A stretch of DNA of 64,000 nt from a virus. The translations under genes and the position numbers were made by a program. Shown one piece after another: positions 31,492 to 39,115 of the stretch. The notes under the pieces were generated by a model. The model searched no databases. It was not told the origin of the DNA and was given only the letters and a program-made list of their open reading frames with translations. Positions within the stretch are counted from its first letter, which is position 1; the number at the start of each line of letters is the position of its first letter. Location of the stretch: positions 39,119-103,118 of IMG/VR virus record IMGVR_UViG_3300042731_006804. One strand, 5' to 3'.

Positions 31492-32050
31492 TAACAGAAT
31501 TCCGTAATTCTATTATTTTTTGCCCAACTAATTTAGTTAATTCAGCATAACAAATATGCCTGCCATCACAATGATTGCAAATAATACTTTTTGGATGAAA
31601 ACCGAAAGTTTCTTCTTTCATATACTGCATGCATAATTGAGCACCACCTTTTAACAGCAATTCCCTTTTACGTTGCTCCACTGACGAAACTATATCTTTA
31701 TTAGCGTCAAATTGAATAATAGATGGATTAGTTACGCCTGTATACTCATTAAAAAATGAGTAATCCGTTACTTTATAAAATCTAGGTATATGCTTTTCTG
31801 AACATAAATGACTTATTTCTAACTTAGGAGCAAATTTCCAATATCTCATTACAAATAACGTGTAAAGCCACTGCCTCACAGGTATATTCCTATAAGCGCA
31901 CCAATGAACCAATTCATCAAACAATTGTAATCTTTCTCTTGTCTGTTTTAAGGGCTTTAAATAAGGTACTCTTGTTTTTAATAAACGCACATTATCCGTT
32001 TTATCACGGTAATAGCAATAATCTCTAAATAATTGTTCGGATAAAGGCAT
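31484..32050 (-). CDS. Possible helicase-associated protein with zinc site
   Basis: The 188-residue protein is helical and basic in its first half (LKPLKQTRERLQLFDELVHW, LYTLFVMRYWKFAPK). The C-terminus has CNHCDGRHICYAEL, a likely zinc-binding turn. Its stop overlaps the helicase start. Position just before dnaB suggests a helicase loader or accessory like T4 gp59, but no sequence signature of those families is visible. Function otherwise unknown. Confidence 0.65.
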   Translation of the reverse strand: MPLSEQLFRDYCYYRDKTDNVRLLKTRVPYLKPLKQTRERLQLFDELVHWCAYRNIPVRQWLYTLFVMRYWKFAPKLEISHLCSEKHIPRFYKVTDYSFFNEYTGVTNPSIIQFDANKDIVSSVEQRKRELLLKGGAQLCMQYMKEETFGFHPKSIICNHCDGRHICYAELTKLVGQKIIELRNSVNE

Positions 32051-32445
32051 TATGAATCCTTCCTTAGATATCTACCATTACCAGTTAATCTATACAGTAT
32101 AGGAAATTTTTTCCCATGATTATACAACATAAAATTCAATAATTTATTATAATTAGCAATATCAACCATTCCACCCACTGAAATAGTAATATTATTAGAA
32201 CAAGGATCATCATAAACCGTAAAAGTATTATAAAATGTAATAAAATCAATTGGAATATCTATTGGAAAGCTGTTAATAATAATTTCCTTAATATTGAAAT
32301 TAGTATAAAATGTAAAAAATACCCCATCTTTTATATGTTCAACAAACTTTAATTTACTAAGTTTCCAATAAATAAGAAAATTATCAATATCAAGCTTTAT
32401 ATGATAATCTATACCTTTATTTGTGTAAATGTCTTTATAAGTCAT
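32050..32445 (-). CDS. Unrecognised 131-residue protein
   Basis: Beta-rich and hydrophobic in patches (IDNFLIYWKLSKLKF, GVFFTFYTNFNIKEI, IPIDFITFYNTF) but without a membrane span. It ends basic. The stop shares its last base with the start of the next gene (TAATG). AGGATTTAAA gives a ribosome site. No family is recognised. Confidence 0.7.
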   Translation of the reverse strand: MTYKDIYTNKGIDYHIKLDIDNFLIYWKLSKLKFVEHIKDGVFFTFYTNFNIKEIIINSFPIDIPIDFITFYNTFTVYDDPCSNNITISVGGMVDIANYNKLLNFMLYNHGKKFPILYRLTGNGRYLRKDS

Positions 32446-32478
32446 TTTAAATCCTAGACATCCTTATTTTATACAAAA

Positions 32479-32796
32479 CTACACTACCTGATAAATCAAC
32501 TTTCCTATACTAATAAATACTTCTTCTAATTCATTTTCATTCAATAATGACGTGTGCATCTCTTCTACATCATAATTAGCTCCAATAAATTTATTATTAC
32601 GACCAGTAGGAATAGTTTTACGATACTCCCCATATTTGACTAATAACTGCTGAAATAACTCCAATTCCTCTATAGACAAAGCATCTACAAAATGACTAGA
32701 GTTAATAAGCATATATTTTCTACCAGATTCTATCAACCATCTTTTCAACTGTTCCTTGTCCATTACTTGTATTTCACTATCATTATTTATTAACAT
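32479..32796 (-). CDS. Unrecognised 105-residue helical protein
   Basis: Starts with AAAGGAGTAAACC upstream of ATG 32796. The sequence is acidic and helical (MDKEQLKRWLIESGRKYML, SIEELELFQQLLVKYGEY, NENELEEVFISIGKLIYQ). It lies between the SF2 helicase and loader-like genes. A protein-protein interaction role in the replisome is possible. Nothing is recognised. Confidence 0.7.
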   Translation of the reverse strand: MLINNDSEIQVMDKEQLKRWLIESGRKYMLINSSHFVDALSIEELELFQQLLVKYGEYRKTIPTGRNNKFIGANYDVEEMHTSLLNENELEEVFISIGKLIYQVV

Positions 32797-32811
32797 GGTT
32801 TACTCCTTTAC

Positions 32812-34293
32812 TCAATATTCCTTATAAGGAAATTGATCTAACCAATTACTAAAATCTTCAGCTCTATCTAATACAGACACATCAAACGTAGGTTCATCAT
32901 AATAGGTATTAGCCCTTTCTAAAGAATGTTGCAATAATTTACTATGCTGTCTATCTGAAAAATCTACCAATATTGAATGAGTTTTCCCTTTAACCGCTGT
33001 ACCTATTCTATAAGCATTTTGCGTTAAAGTTACCTCCGCTTTTTGACCATATGCATACACTAATGAATCCGCTGTAGGTAAATCCACTCCTTCTCCCAAA
33101 ACTGACGTACCTATCAATATTTTAACTTCTTGCTTATCAATAAAAGATTGCAGTATTTCTTCCAATAAATTAGTTGGGGTTTTGCTATTTACAAATTCGA
33201 TATTATGCAAATGCTTAGAAGCACCATTTACAGGAAAATAACTAGACAAAATGTCTTTAATCAATTGGCCCTGTACTTTCGTATTGACTAATATCAATAC
33301 ACTTCGACCAGTTCTATTTAAAAGTACAGATAATTGAGCTACCAATTGATTTCGATATCTATTCTCTGAAATTCCAAACTTACCGTGACTAGTATTATAA
33401 TTACCTGTCTTACATTTTAAATTACCTAATACTGGAACAAAGACTACATGTGTAGGTACTAAAAATTTATTATCCAATAAATATTTGCTATCTACTTTGT
33501 ACAATACATTAGACAATACGGAATGGAGAGCTAATAGGTCATCTCCACTACGAGTAAATGTTCCGGTCATTCCGAATCTATAGTAAATATGGTCACATTT
33601 TTTAATTATATCATGATACATAGTAGCAGCTGCTCTATGGAATTCGTCAATAATTAAACATTGCCTACTTTTATATAATTCATCCGGTAAAGTAACAGCT
33701 GTATTAGGTGTAGTTAGGATAATAGGATATTTAGATGCTTCATTTAAAGTTTTTTTACCAGATAATTTAATTGAATAGTTTTTATAAAAAAACGAATCCA
33801 ATGCTCGCTTAGTTTGTTCAATAATAGCAATAGTTGGGGCAATCCAAATAGTATTATGATTTAATCTTCTTTGTAAATCACAAGCAATCCTAGTCTTGCC
33901 TGAACGAGGGGGCATATCTATGACCCCTCTACCCCACCTATAAGCCTGTTTAACCGCCTCTTTTTGATAATCCCTTAACGGTATATTCACCATTTCAGGT
34001 AAATTGTCTCTAGGTCTGATTCTTTTATCTACTACGTTAACTGGAATAGAATGTTGCGCTAATATATTGTATACGTAACCAATTAAACCAGTAAGAAACC
34101 ATGGAAGCATGGTTTTAGGTCTATTCAATAGCCTTACCCAACCATCCCAAGTCCTCATTTCATTAATCAATTGAACGGTAGAATCTACTACCAAATTTGA
34201 CGGATAACGAATTACTTGATCAATTACATCAAGTATAGCACTACTCGCACCTTCGATATAGGTACGATTATTCTCTACATACAAAGTAATCAT
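32812..34293 (-). CDS. UvsW-like SF2 DNA helicase
   Basis: A 493-residue superfamily 2 helicase. Motifs in order: LRDYQKEAV, Walker A MPPRSGKT near residue 126, DEFH near 216, GMTGTFTR near 240, GEGVDLPTADSLVY near 408, and a motif VI region QNAYRIGTAVKG near 428. T4 UvsW has the same plan and rewinds stalled forks and R-loops. Motif VI normally ends in an arginine finger (QRxGRxxR); here the second Arg position is replaced by Thr, so activity should not be assumed. The mini-gene for a membrane peptide ends two bases upstream of its start. Confidence 0.85.
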   Translation of the reverse strand: MITLYVENNRTYIEGASSAILDVIDQVIRYPSNLVVDSTVQLINEMRTWDGWVRLLNRPKTMLPWFLTGLIGYVYNILAQHSIPVNVVDKRIRPRDNLPEMVNIPLRDYQKEAVKQAYRWGRGVIDMPPRSGKTRIACDLQRRLNHNTIWIAPTIAIIEQTKRALDSFFYKNYSIKLSGKKTLNEASKYPIILTTPNTAVTLPDELYKSRQCLIIDEFHRAAATMYHDIIKKCDHIYYRFGMTGTFTRSGDDLLALHSVLSNVLYKVDSKYLLDNKFLVPTHVVFVPVLGNLKCKTGNYNTSHGKFGISENRYRNQLVAQLSVLLNRTGRSVLILVNTKVQGQLIKDILSSYFPVNGASKHLHNIEFVNSKTPTNLLEEILQSFIDKQEVKILIGTSVLGEGVDLPTADSLVYAYGQKAEVTLTQNAYRIGTAVKGKTHSILVDFSDRQHSKLLQHSLERANTYYDEPTFDVSVLDRAEDFSNWLDQFPYKEY

Positions 34294-34294
34294 T

Positions 34295-34387
34295 TCACAA
34301 ATTAATTAGGTATTGTAATACATGACAAAGTATCCATGTACCCAAAATAGTAAGGCAAATAACTAATGAATTATTTTCTATAATCAT
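34295..34387 (-). CDS. 30-residue single-span membrane peptide
   Basis: In the 107-bp gap between helicase and P-loop gene, ATG at 34387 has an AGGTG ribosome site and the frame ends in TGA at 34295, one base before the helicase ATG. The peptide is MIIENNSLVICL followed by TILGTWILCHVLQYLINL, one hydrophobic helix. It is too short for most gene finders. Its tight fit between two genes supports it, but it may be a leader peptide rather than a functional protein. Confidence 0.5.
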   Translation of the reverse strand: MIIENNSLVICLTILGTWILCHVLQYLINL

Positions 34388-34400
34388 AATCACCTATTAA

Positions 34401-34751
34401 TTAAAAATCTTTATCAATTGTACTTGTATAAGCAATTAACTTTAAATCAATATGAACACCCCTAGTTTTATTTACAAAATAGTTTAAAAAATCATCAAAT
34501 TGACATAACGGCAATTCATCAAATACAATATTAATTTCCCGTAACCCATTTTCTCTAAAATGTCTTTTAACTATTTTACAAATATCATTATAGGCACAAA
34601 CATAAGGATAAGAATAATGTAATTCACTATTATCACAATCTAATGGAGGCATACCTCTATAAGGCACCACTAGTATTGCCTTAAACGCTTTTGCAACTGC
34701 AAAAGCCGCTATAGTTCTACCGGTACCTCTTTCACCAATTATTCTCAACAT
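34401..34751 (-). CDS. Truncated P-loop ATPase-like protein
   Basis: The N-terminus IIGERGTGRTIAAF resembles a Walker A loop (GxxGxGRT, with Arg in place of the usual Lys). NIVFDELPLCQFDD near residue 77 resembles Walker B. At 116 residues it lacks the sensor parts of AAA or SF proteins. It may be a regulatory nucleotide-binding subunit, or a remnant. AGGAGTAATGAA precedes the start. Position before the UvsW-like helicase suggests a link to replication. Confidence 0.65.
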   Translation of the reverse strand: MLRIIGERGTGRTIAAFAVAKAFKAILVVPYRGMPPLDCDNSELHYSYPYVCAYNDICKIVKRHFRENGLREINIVFDELPLCQFDDFLNYFVNKTRGVHIDLKLIAYTSTIDKDF

Positions 34752-34755
34752 TTCA

Positions 34756-34995
34756 TTACTCCTCTTTACCTAATAAGGCAAAACGTCTAGCACTCCATGT
34801 AAAAATTCCCCCTTTTTTATTTTTACATTGAATATAATAAAAATCATCTAATTCAGATTTATAAGTATCTATATAGGTCACAATATCATTATCCCTAGCA
34901 TAAACTAGACAATAACTACGTAAAACTTTTAATTTATCCCCTTCATTCAAAGATTCAATTTCTTTTTCTGTAAGCATGTGTGTGTTATTACTCAT
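34756..34995 (-). CDS. Unrecognised 79-residue protein
   Basis: Helix at the start (HMLTEKEIESLNEGDKLK) then a small beta domain with SYCLVYARDNDIVTYIDTYK and YIQCKNKKGGIFTWSARR, reminiscent of small SH3-like barrels. It begins just 18 bases after the tRNA gene. Unknown function. Confidence 0.65.
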   Translation of the reverse strand: MSNNTHMLTEKEIESLNEGDKLKVLRSYCLVYARDNDIVTYIDTYKSELDDFYYIQCKNKKGGIFTWSARRFALLGKEE

Positions 34996-35013
34996 TTATT
35001 ACTACTTTCGTAG

Positions 35014-35097
35014 TGCCGAGGACGAGAATCGAACTCGTACGAGGTTTCCCCCGAGGGATTTTAAGTCCCTTGCGTCTACCTATTCCGCCACCCCGGC
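35014..35097 (-). tRNA. tRNA-Leu (anticodon UAA)
   Basis: The 84-nt RNA folds as a class II tRNA. The acceptor stem GCCGGGG pairs with CCTCGGC (one G-U) and the discriminator is A. The D stem is GCG/CGC, anticodon stem AGGGA/TCCCT with loop CTTAAAA (anticodon TAA), long variable arm CGGGG-GAAA-CCTCG, and T arm ACGAG-TTCGATT-CTCGT. CCA is not encoded (CTA follows), so it depends on the host CCA-adding enzyme. It reads UUA, which is very common in this AT-rich genome, so it likely supplements the host pool. It lies inside the replication operon. Confidence 0.97.
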
Positions 35098-35100
35098 AAA

Positions 35101-35168
35101 GCCTCCTTTGTATCTATCTACGCAATTAACGGCGCCACGTAGAAAACATATTTCAACACAAAGGAGGC
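35101..35168 (-). ncRNA. 68-nt stem-loop directly upstream of the tRNA
   Basis: Perfect 11-bp outer arms GCCTCCTTTGT (35101-35111) and ACAAAGGAGGC (35158-35168) enclose a second 6-bp stem TCTACG/CGTAGA (35117-35122 with 35138-35143) and a small GGCGCC palindrome in its loop. Only three bases separate it from the first base of the tRNA. It is not a terminator, because no T-run follows. It may guide processing of the tRNA 5' end (RNase III or RNase P) or be a small structured RNA. No T-loop or anticodon makes a second tRNA. Confidence 0.55.
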
Positions 35169-35216
35169 AACCAAAACAAACAAAAACCGGTTATAGCAAT
35201 CAAATTATTTAATGTG

Positions 35217-35438
35217 TTAAGGTGGTTCATCTAATTTAGGCGCGAATTGGTGTTTATTATATACCAGAATGTACATTACTAAAACAACATAATCCGCAGC
35301 GTAATGCACATTTGATATAAAAATATTATTTAAACATTTTCTATAATTAAAATATTTTATTGAACACGTATTAATCAATACTCTATCATTGACTAATACC
35401 TTAAGCATACAAACTACTATAATTAAATTAAATTTCAT
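35217..35438 (-). CDS. Unrecognised 73-residue hydrophobic protein
   Basis: Starts at ATG 35438, one base after the stop of the DUF262 gene, with only a weak ribosome site. It has a hydrophobic N-terminus (KFNLIIVVCMLKVLV) and a second hydrophobic stretch (HYAADYVVLVMYILVYNK), so two short membrane segments are possible. Three cysteines are present. The weak start makes it less certain than its neighbours. Confidence 0.5.
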   Translation of the reverse strand: MKFNLIIVVCMLKVLVNDRVLINTCSIKYFNYRKCLNNIFISNVHYAADYVVLVMYILVYNKHQFAPKLDEPP

Positions 35439-35439
35439 A

Positions 35440-36057
35440 TTATTTAGTTTTAATGGCTTTTCGTTTTATCCCTTTATCAGAATACGCAGCTAAAAGTCTT
35501 GCTTCTACCTGAGAATAATCTAAATCAATCCTGTTTATTTCCTTTGATAATAATTTACGAACGTGGTTCAATTCTTCTTCAGTATGAACTACTCCACCAC
35601 TATTAAGATCTAAATACCATTGTAGCACTTCTTTTCTAGTAGGTAAACTATTAACATGAAATATAAAATCCACAGTAGTGTGTAAAGAATCCTCAAATTC
35701 GTTACAATAGCATCCAAATACTTTTATTTCGTTATTAAGAAATAATCTAGCAGCATTTAAACGTTGTTTTCCATCTACTAATACTAAAGGATTTTTTAAA
35801 TCATCATCCCTTTTCCAATGCATCCAATTAGGTTGATTAAAATAAATATCACGAGAAGATTTTCCGCCTCGTAAAATAAATTCAATATAACGTTCTTGTT
35901 TTTCCAAAGTCCATACATGTGGTCTTTGGAAATCAGGATCTAGTTGTAAATTAAAATCTTTTTTGTAATGATTTAATTGTTCTTCTAAATATCTCCAAGA
36001 TACATTTACTACGTAATTTCCGTCACAAGTAAACTGGGGTATATCCTTAAATTTCAT
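35440..36057 (-). CDS. DUF262 (ParB/GmrS-like fold) protein
   Basis: Residues 35-95 carry the DUF262 signature: LDPDFQRPHVWTLEKQERYI, then ILRGGKSSRDIYFN and LVLVDGKQRLNAARLFL. DUF262 domains share a fold with ParB and occur in GmrSD restriction enzymes and phage proteins, where they may hydrolyse nucleotides. There is no GmrD-type HNH nuclease part. It is the second gene from the promoter at 36361-36389, so it is likely expressed early. It could act against host DNA or defence, which is inference. Confidence 0.82.
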   Translation of the reverse strand: MKFKDIPQFTCDGNYVVNVSWRYLEEQLNHYKKDFNLQLDPDFQRPHVWTLEKQERYIEFILRGGKSSRDIYFNQPNWMHWKRDDDLKNPLVLVDGKQRLNAARLFLNNEIKVFGCYCNEFEDSLHTTVDFIFHVNSLPTRKEVLQWYLDLNSGGVVHTEEELNHVRKLLSKEINRIDLDYSQVEARLLAAYSDKGIKRKAIKTK

Positions 36058-36062
36058 TGTAA

Positions 36063-36332
36063 TTACTTTACTACTTTTTTAAGGAAAATAACTACCCCTG
36101 GAATAATTTTTTCAATCCATTCTTTAAGACAGGTCATATCCGTAAAGGGTTTATTCGTATGTATACTACCTTTTTGATATATTTGATAACAAAATTCATC
36201 CTTACGAGAACAAGAAGATGTGACCATTAAACATAAAGTATTTTTAGAATCAGGATGTACTTTTGTATACCAAAATAAAGTAATTTCTTTATAAATAGAT
36301 ACGTCATAGTCATTTGTAAAAATTAAAGGCAT
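36063..36332 (-). CDS. Unrecognised 89-residue protein, first gene of the replication unit
   Basis: The frame can be opened at 36389, but that would read through the promoter; AAGGAAAATTTT places the start at ATG 36332 (MPLIFTNDYD). The product has CLMVTSSCSRKDEFCYQIYQ and a hydrophobic basic end (IIPGVVIFLKKVVK). It is the first gene after the promoter, with a leader of only about 20 bases, suggesting early expression. Function unknown. Confidence 0.7.
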   Translation of the reverse strand: MPLIFTNDYDVSIYKEITLFWYTKVHPDSKNTLCLMVTSSCSRKDEFCYQIYQKGSIHTNKPFTDMTCLKEWIEKIIPGVVIFLKKVVK

Positions 36333-36360
36333 AAAATTTTCCTTTCTATCTCCCCTCAGA

Positions 36361-36389
36361 TTTATAAGGCATTTTGCCGGTAAAGTCAA
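36361..36389 (-). promoter_or_regulatory. Strong sigma70-like promoter with palindromic spacer
   Basis: On the minus strand TTGACT (36389-36384) and TATAAA (36366-36361) are separated by 17 bases. The spacer TTACCGGCAAAATGCCT matches that of the promoter at 4599-4627 in 15 of 17 positions and holds a CGGCA/TGCC inverted repeat. It lies between the terminator of the tail operon and the first replication gene, so it should start the leftward replication transcript with host RNA polymerase. Confidence 0.8.
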
Positions 36390-36398
36390 TTACTTTTT

Positions 36399-36447
36399 CC
36401 CCCCTTCGGGGGATGCAGGATATTCAATAATAAATTCTTGAATATCC
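36399..36447. repeat. Two inverted repeats between terminator and promoter
   Basis: CCCCC-TTC-GGGGG lies near 36400-36412. Next to it, GGATATTCAA (36418-36427) and TTGAATATCC (36438-36447) form 10-bp perfect arms with a 10-base loop. Neither is followed by a T-run on the minus strand, so they are not simple terminators. They lie about 15-60 bases upstream of the -35 box, where an activator or an origin-binding protein might bind. The rest of the 258-bp gap shows no gene. Confidence 0.5.
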
Positions 36448-36490
36448 ATGCATGTACTTCTATACCTAATATCTTTAAATCTTTAAATCT

Positions 36491-36521
36491 TAAAAGAAAA
36501 AACGTACTGCGTAAGCAGTAC
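36491..36521 (-). terminator. Rho-independent terminator after the tail operon
   Basis: On the minus strand GTACTGC-TTAC-GCAGTAC forms a 7-bp stem with a four-base loop, followed by GTTTTTTC. It lies about 70 bases past the stop of the last tail-region gene (36591) and before the replication promoter, so it separates late and early units. Confidence 0.8.
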
Positions 36522-36590
36522 CTTTAAAGACGAATGAAACCTAAAAACTTTTAAAATTTTTTTGAAAAAAAATGTAAAGGATTGAAATTA

Positions 36591-36896
36591 TTAGGAATTA
36601 ATCTTCGAAACCCGATGTTCTTCCGTAGAGGGGATAGAATTTAAAGGCCATATATTTCTTAAATCAGTTTGCAAAGTTTTAAAACGATAATCCATGAATT
36701 CAATCTCTTTAGCCAAAGCACTAGCTTGATTTTTTAATTCCTGTAATTTAGGAAGATTCTGAGTAACAAATTCTTTTGCTTTAATTAGTTCAGAAACTAG
36801 ATATTTTGTTTCATCATTTACTGCATTAATATTTCCCTCAATTAAATCTTTCAATGATTCTTGCGTTAATGGATAAATACTAGCACTTTCAGACAT
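36591..36896 (-). CDS. Small coiled-coil protein at the end of the tail operon
   Basis: The 101-residue protein has a clean AAAAGGAG ribosome site. The middle is helical with heptad-like spacing (TKYLVSELIKAKEFVTQNLP, LQELKNQASALAKEIEFMD). It follows the tail fibre gene, where fibre chaperones, lysis genes or small baseplate parts are often found, but nothing specific is seen. There is no signal or membrane segment, so a holin is unlikely. Confidence 0.75.
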   Translation of the reverse strand: MSESASIYPLTQESLKDLIEGNINAVNDETKYLVSELIKAKEFVTQNLPKLQELKNQASALAKEIEFMDYRFKTLQTDLRNIWPLNSIPSTEEHRVSKINS

Positions 36897-36925
36897 TACA
36901 AAACTCCTTTTGTAGTTCCTATCAA

Positions 36926-39109
36926 TTAGGAAACAGTTTCAATTGACCTAGACAATATATTAACATCTTTTCTATTCCAAAAAAACCCAATTAAGCGTAA
37001 AGATAAGCTAATAGTAAAAGTTCCACTACCTCCTAAAAAGGTAATTAATTTATTTCTAATTCTACCTCCTCCACTCACAGTATCATCAATATAAGGACTT
37101 GTTTCTATATCCGCTATACCTTTAAAAGGTATATTAATACTACTTCCAAAATTATTCTCTTCACTTACACAAAAACCACATCCTTGATCAATAGAATCAC
37201 AATTTAAGGAACTTCCTGATATATATTTACCCATTCCTATATATAAATTAATATACGCACCAGGATCTAATTGAACAGTTCCAACTATTGCTATTCTTGC
37301 CCTTCTACTAAGCGCTCCAGGTATACCTGGAGATCTTTTTTGATAAGCACCTCCTGTATCGACATAATCTAAATCAATGTAGTGATACCCAGAAGATAAA
37401 TCACTTGTATAAAAAATAGTCCCATCTACTTCAGTACTTAGATAATTAGCTACTTCAAAAGGACGATAATCTCCACCCGTATAAAGGGCTCCAGATAGAT
37501 TAATAATATCACTAGAAGAACCTGTTGCTGCTTTTCCATGTACTAACCAACAAACATCAATTAATAAGTATTCATCAGATCTAAAACCAGATTGAGGTAA
37601 ACCAGATTGAGATCTAGGCTTAACCCTTGGTCCTCCATATTTCCAAGGCATCCTTGAATCAATATCTGGACCAAATGGTTCAAGCCAAAAAGTACCATCT
37701 TTTCTCAACCAAACATAAAGACAAAAACAGTTTTCATATCCATTAGTAGCACTTCCTATATAAGTCTTTGCTTCAGTAGTTAATCCACCATTAGAATCAC
37801 CATTCCATAAATCAGACAAAATAATTGATTGACCACTACTATCTTTCACAAACATAGTAGCACCATTTATGTATGCTACACCAGGTTCAATTCTAATTGA
37901 ATTAACCAAATTATTTATACTAAAAGATCCACTAGCATAGTGATCAATACCCGTTACAACATTCAATCCTTCCAGTAATTGCGCTCTAGGAAATATATTA
38001 GTACCATCCTCCTTATACCATTGATTAGACCTACTAATAAAAGAATTTAGATTTCCTCCTGTATAAATATTAGTGGTTTCCAAAATTTTAAATTCATCTA
38101 TTTTATAAGTAGCCAAAGTTGGGGCATTATCGTCTAAGCAACAACTAATAAGCCTTTCACCATTTACTGAAATGTCATCCCCATTTCGTAATTTAAGTAA
38201 CGTTTTATTTGATAAAGAAAACGTTAATGAATCTTCTACCCTACCATATTTTAAATAGGAATCTGTATCAAAATTAATAGTACAAACACCATTAGTGAGA
38301 CTTCCATCTAATTTTAAAAAGAAATTAGGATCTCCTACACCTAGAACATTTTCGATAGGGTCATCATCAAACCCAATATTCATTCCACCAATATCTTTAT
38401 CCCACCAATTGCGTAAACCACGACCTTTTATATCAATAATACATTGTTGCATAGCTTTAACAAATGTATGTAAATCAGCTACGCCATACAAACTTCTATT
38501 ATCATGTCTATCTATACTACTTCCTCCTCCATCACTACTCCAACCAGTTTGATAATTATTTGCAACAGGACCTTCAAAATAAAAATCACGTTTATCAATG
38601 ATAGACATTCCCGGTTTGACAACTGTACCAATTAAAAACCATTCTTCACCAGGAATACTAGTTTCTATACGAATAGACCAATTAGCAGAATAACGAGTCT
38701 CTATTGCTTGTGTATATTCTGACCCATTGCCAGATGGGTTCCAAAATATACGACCTTCATTGTCACTTGGTATTAAGTCAAATCTAATATAAATATTGTA
38801 GGAATTATCAGGATAAGTAGATATGTCTACTATCCTATAATCTTCTCCTTCAGTAGCCAATATTGAATAAATAACTGAACCGTCAACTCTTTGGTGTAAG
38901 ATAGCCTTCCCTTTGTCCACCCTTACTTGATTTCCAGATGGATTAGACATTGCAAATCCTGAAATAATACTTTGATTGTATTCATCCGGATTACATATAA
39001 ATTGATTTACTAATTCCCTAATTTGAGCAGTAACACTGTCTCCTGCTAAGAATTTAAAATCATTAAAATCTACTCGTTCATTAGATTGCACTCTTAATAA
39101 TTTCTTCAT
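36926..39109 (-). CDS. Tail fibre or baseplate appendage protein
   Basis: The 727-residue protein has an N-terminal attachment-like part beginning KKLLRVQSNERVDFNDFKFL, with ISGFAMSNPSGNQVRVDKGK as often found in phage fibre/baseplate proteins that carry 'GFxV..s' elements. A long beta-rich, Gly/Ser/Asn-rich body and a C-terminal domain with ISLSLRLIGFFWNRKDVN follow. It probably forms part of the host-contact apparatus together with the 1384-residue fibre. No enzyme motif is evident. Confidence 0.75.
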   Translation of the reverse strand: MKKLLRVQSNERVDFNDFKFLAGDSVTAQIRELVNQFICNPDEYNQSIISGFAMSNPSGNQVRVDKGKAILHQRVDGSVIYSILATEGEDYRIVDISTYPDNSYNIYIRFDLIPSDNEGRIFWNPSGNGSEYTQAIETRYSANWSIRIETSIPGEEWFLIGTVVKPGMSIIDKRDFYFEGPVANNYQTGWSSDGGGSSIDRHDNRSLYGVADLHTFVKAMQQCIIDIKGRGLRNWWDKDIGGMNIGFDDDPIENVLGVGDPNFFLKLDGSLTNGVCTINFDTDSYLKYGRVEDSLTFSLSNKTLLKLRNGDDISVNGERLISCCLDDNAPTLATYKIDEFKILETTNIYTGGNLNSFISRSNQWYKEDGTNIFPRAQLLEGLNVVTGIDHYASGSFSINNLVNSIRIEPGVAYINGATMFVKDSSGQSIILSDLWNGDSNGGLTTEAKTYIGSATNGYENCFCLYVWLRKDGTFWLEPFGPDIDSRMPWKYGGPRVKPRSQSGLPQSGFRSDEYLLIDVCWLVHGKAATGSSSDIINLSGALYTGGDYRPFEVANYLSTEVDGTIFYTSDLSSGYHYIDLDYVDTGGAYQKRSPGIPGALSRRARIAIVGTVQLDPGAYINLYIGMGKYISGSSLNCDSIDQGCGFCVSEENNFGSSINIPFKGIADIETSPYIDDTVSGGGRIRNKLITFLGGSGTFTISLSLRLIGFFWNRKDVNILSRSIETVS

Positions 39110-39115
39110 TATTCC

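Noticed and set aside
35014-35097. tRNA as an integration site
   Set aside because: No integrase or att-like repeat is visible and the genome looks lytic.
35101-35168. A second tRNA gene
   Set aside because: The outer stem resembles an acceptor stem, but no T loop, anticodon arm or D arm can be formed.
36399-36413. CCCCC-TTC-GGGGG hairpin as terminator
   Set aside because: On the minus strand it is followed by A residues, not T; the terminator is at 36491-36521.
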